Of a stretch of DNA of 64,000 nucleotides, positions 62,918-64,000 are shown piece by piece. The stretch is from Cyanobacteria bacterium FACHB-63 (GTDB taxonomy: Bacteria > Cyanobacteriota > Cyanobacteriia > Leptolyngbyales > Leptolyngbyaceae). Made by a program: the position numbers and the translations under genes. A model generated the notes under the pieces. The model saw only the letters and a list, made by a program, of their open reading frames with translations, was not told the DNA's origin and did not search any database. The stretch lies in contig JACJNX010000046.1 of the NCBI GenBank assembly GCA_014695255.1, forward strand, positions 1 to 64,000, written 5' to 3'. How positions within the stretch are numbered: the first letter of the stretch is position 1; every line of letters begins with the position of its first letter.

Positions 62918-63430
62918 ATGATGAACGATCGTATGCAAATGTTGCGAGTCTTTTTCGCGCTGATTTTGGCGCTCATGGTGCTAATCGGCTTGCCAGAAAC
63001 GGTTCAAGCTGCGAGTTCTGGTGCGATTCGAGCGATCGATGATGTGAAAGCCGTGACCAAAGATTACTCTGGACAGAACTTGATTCGAGCCGAGTTTAGC
63101 AATGCTCGACTCTCAGGCAGCAACTTTAGCGGTGCAGATTTGCGCGGCGCTGTGTTTAGCGGTTCGGACTTGAGCAAATCGAATTGGCAAGGAGCCGATT
63201 TTGATAATGGCATTGCTTATCTCACCGACTTATCGGGCGCAAATCTACGCGATGCGGTTTTGACTTCTGCAATGATGATCGGATCTGTATTCAAGGGCGC
63301 ATCAATCACCGGAGCAGATTTTAGCGAAGCTGTGTTGGATCGATCGCAAGTGGTTGAACTCTGTAAAACCGCAAGCGGCGTGAATCCGAAAACTGGGGTC
63401 AGCACTCGCGACTCGCTGGAGTGTCCATAG
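62918..63430 (+). CDS. Exported pentapeptide-repeat protein
   Basis: This 170-residue protein has a signal peptide (cut near 'VQAAS'). About 14 pentapeptide units of A(D/N)LxX type follow ('[36 protein letters not shown]' in pieces), folding as a right-handed beta-helix. The tail with two Cys ('[11 protein letters not shown]', 'DSLECP') resembles lumenal pentapeptide proteins such as plant TL15/TL17 types. Function unknown. Start chosen at ATG 62918. Confidence 0.85.
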   Translation: MMNDRMQMLRVFFALILALMVLIGLPETVQAASSGAIRAIDDVKAVTKDYSGQNLIRAEFSNARLSGSNFSGADLRGAVFSGSDLSKSNWQGADFDNGIAYLTDLSGANLRDAVLTSAMMIGSVFKGASITGADFSEAVLDRSQVVELCKTASGVNPKTGVSTRDSLECP

Positions 63431-63490
63431 CGCCCGCAATTTCCGAACAGGTGATCTATCCTGAGAGCAGATCTGTTATCGCTCATCCTC

Positions 63491-63820
63491 ATGCTGAAAT
63501 CCATTCTTGCGGCAAGCGTTCTGTTCAGCGCTTTGCCTACTGTGAGTCTTGCAGCTCCATCTCAGTCGATTAACGCTCAAAACACACCACAACCGACTAC
63601 TGAGCAGATTTACCAAGCCTGTACCCAAGATCGCGCAGAGACATTGCCGAATCCGTTTGTCGATGTTTCTTCAAATCATTGGGCGTATAAAGCGGTGTTA
63701 TCGATGCACTATTGTGGTGCCTTTCGTCGTGCGGCTCCGAGAAGCCTATTTGAGCGCACTCAGCCCACCCCGACAACACCGCAATCGACAATACCGCAAT
63801 CGACAATACCGCAATCTTAG
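63491..63820 (+). CDS. Small exported protein with SLH-like segment
   Basis: This 109-residue protein has a signal peptide (cut near 'VSLAAPS'). It contains a single S-layer-homology-like segment, 'NPFVDVSSNHWAYKAVLSMHYCGAF', with one Cys pair possible. The C terminus is a PQSTI repeat encoded by three 15-bp repeats. One SLH-like unit is too little for wall anchoring, so it may be a truncated member. Function unknown. Confidence 0.6.
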   Translation: MLKSILAASVLFSALPTVSLAAPSQSINAQNTPQPTTEQIYQACTQDRAETLPNPFVDVSSNHWAYKAVLSMHYCGAFRRAAPRSLFERTQPTPTTPQSTIPQSTIPQS

Positions 63821-63864
63821 ATTGCTATAGGTTCTGGAGGAGCGAGACCAAAATTCTTGCTCCT

Positions 63865-63906
63865 CTAAAGTATCGGGGTCGATCGCACCTGACCCCGATA
63901 CTTTAG
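63865..63906. terminator. 16-bp perfect inverted repeat after the last gene
   Basis: CTAAAGTATCGGGGTC (63865-63880) and GACCCCGATACTTTAG (63891-63906) form a perfect 16-bp stem with a 10-nt loop. There is no T run, so it may be a factor-dependent terminator, a cruciform or a dispersed palindrome. Confidence 0.5.
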
Positions 63907-64000
63907 AATCAAAGCTATTCTTGATTGAATTGATCCCCGGCTTGCTTGAGGGACATCTATCTACATCGCTTATGCAAACGTCTCGTGAATCGTCCCGCAA
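63907..64000. other. Window end, no gene recognised
   Basis: A minus-strand frame continues beyond the window, but its visible part crosses the hairpin and is not protein-like. Confidence 0.3.

Overview
The window is chromosomal DNA of a cyanobacterium. It carries psb27, zeta-carotene desaturase, a CCB2/CCB4-type cytochrome b6f assembly factor, a Calvin-type GAPDH (gap2-like), ferredoxin-sulfite reductase, a lumenal cyclophilin and many HIP1 palindromes (GCGATCGC). The gene set and style suggest a filamentous Leptolyngbya-like lineage; that placement is inference.

Region 1 (1 to about 22.3 kb) is accessory DNA. From 1 to 7.2 kb it is sparse: small unrecognised genes, three unusually overlapped minus-strand genes (1842-2710), a large PAS-rich hybrid histidine kinase (3529-6501) and a gene with a stop at codon 6 (6678-7169). 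From about 7.35 to 22.33 kb lies what reads as a plasmid integrated at a tRNA-Phe gene. A long minus-strand operon (13480 to 7480) encodes a ParM/actin-like protein, a ParR-like partner, several tiny and membrane proteins, and a membrane-anchored HerA/FtsK-like ATPase. It ends in a remarkable TTAGTC/GACTAA repeat array. A plus-strand half (14846 to 22139) encodes ribbon-helix-helix proteins behind three copies of a 19-bp palindromic operator, a 1219-aa primase-polymerase/helicase replication protein with a coupled leader ORF and a possible antisense RNA, a probable excisionase and a tyrosine integrase. The integrase is followed by the 3' half of tRNA-Phe, the expected right attachment site. 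The left attachment site is not visible, so the element may begin before base 1. Just outside lie a fossil of a second integrase and an ISAs1-like scrap, marking an integration hotspot.

Region 2 (22.8 to 28.8 kb) has psb27, an SGNH hydrolase, a decayed STAND NTPase broken by an exact 26-bp tandem duplication, a decayed DUF4351 gene, and a heptose-kinase-like gene overlapping a family 9 glycosyltransferase.

Region 3 (28.8 to 64 kb) is ordinary, dense chromosome. It holds an RRM protein, crtQ, envelope proteins (lipoprotein, FecR-domain, beta-barrel), pyrE, tRNA-Ile(CAU), a CNNM/CorC protein, efp-accB, a cyclophilin, thiL, gap2, murC-murB-ybaB, a low-molecular-weight phosphatase, sir, Uma2, a UPF0175/DUF3368 toxin-antitoxin pair, rsmE, dacB, CCB, a nonsense-mutated BrnA-like antitoxin, an ABC exporter, a KirBac channel, GH76-CBM, an esterase, an MprF-like protein and a pentapeptide protein. 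No CRISPR array, rRNA or intact insertion sequence was seen.
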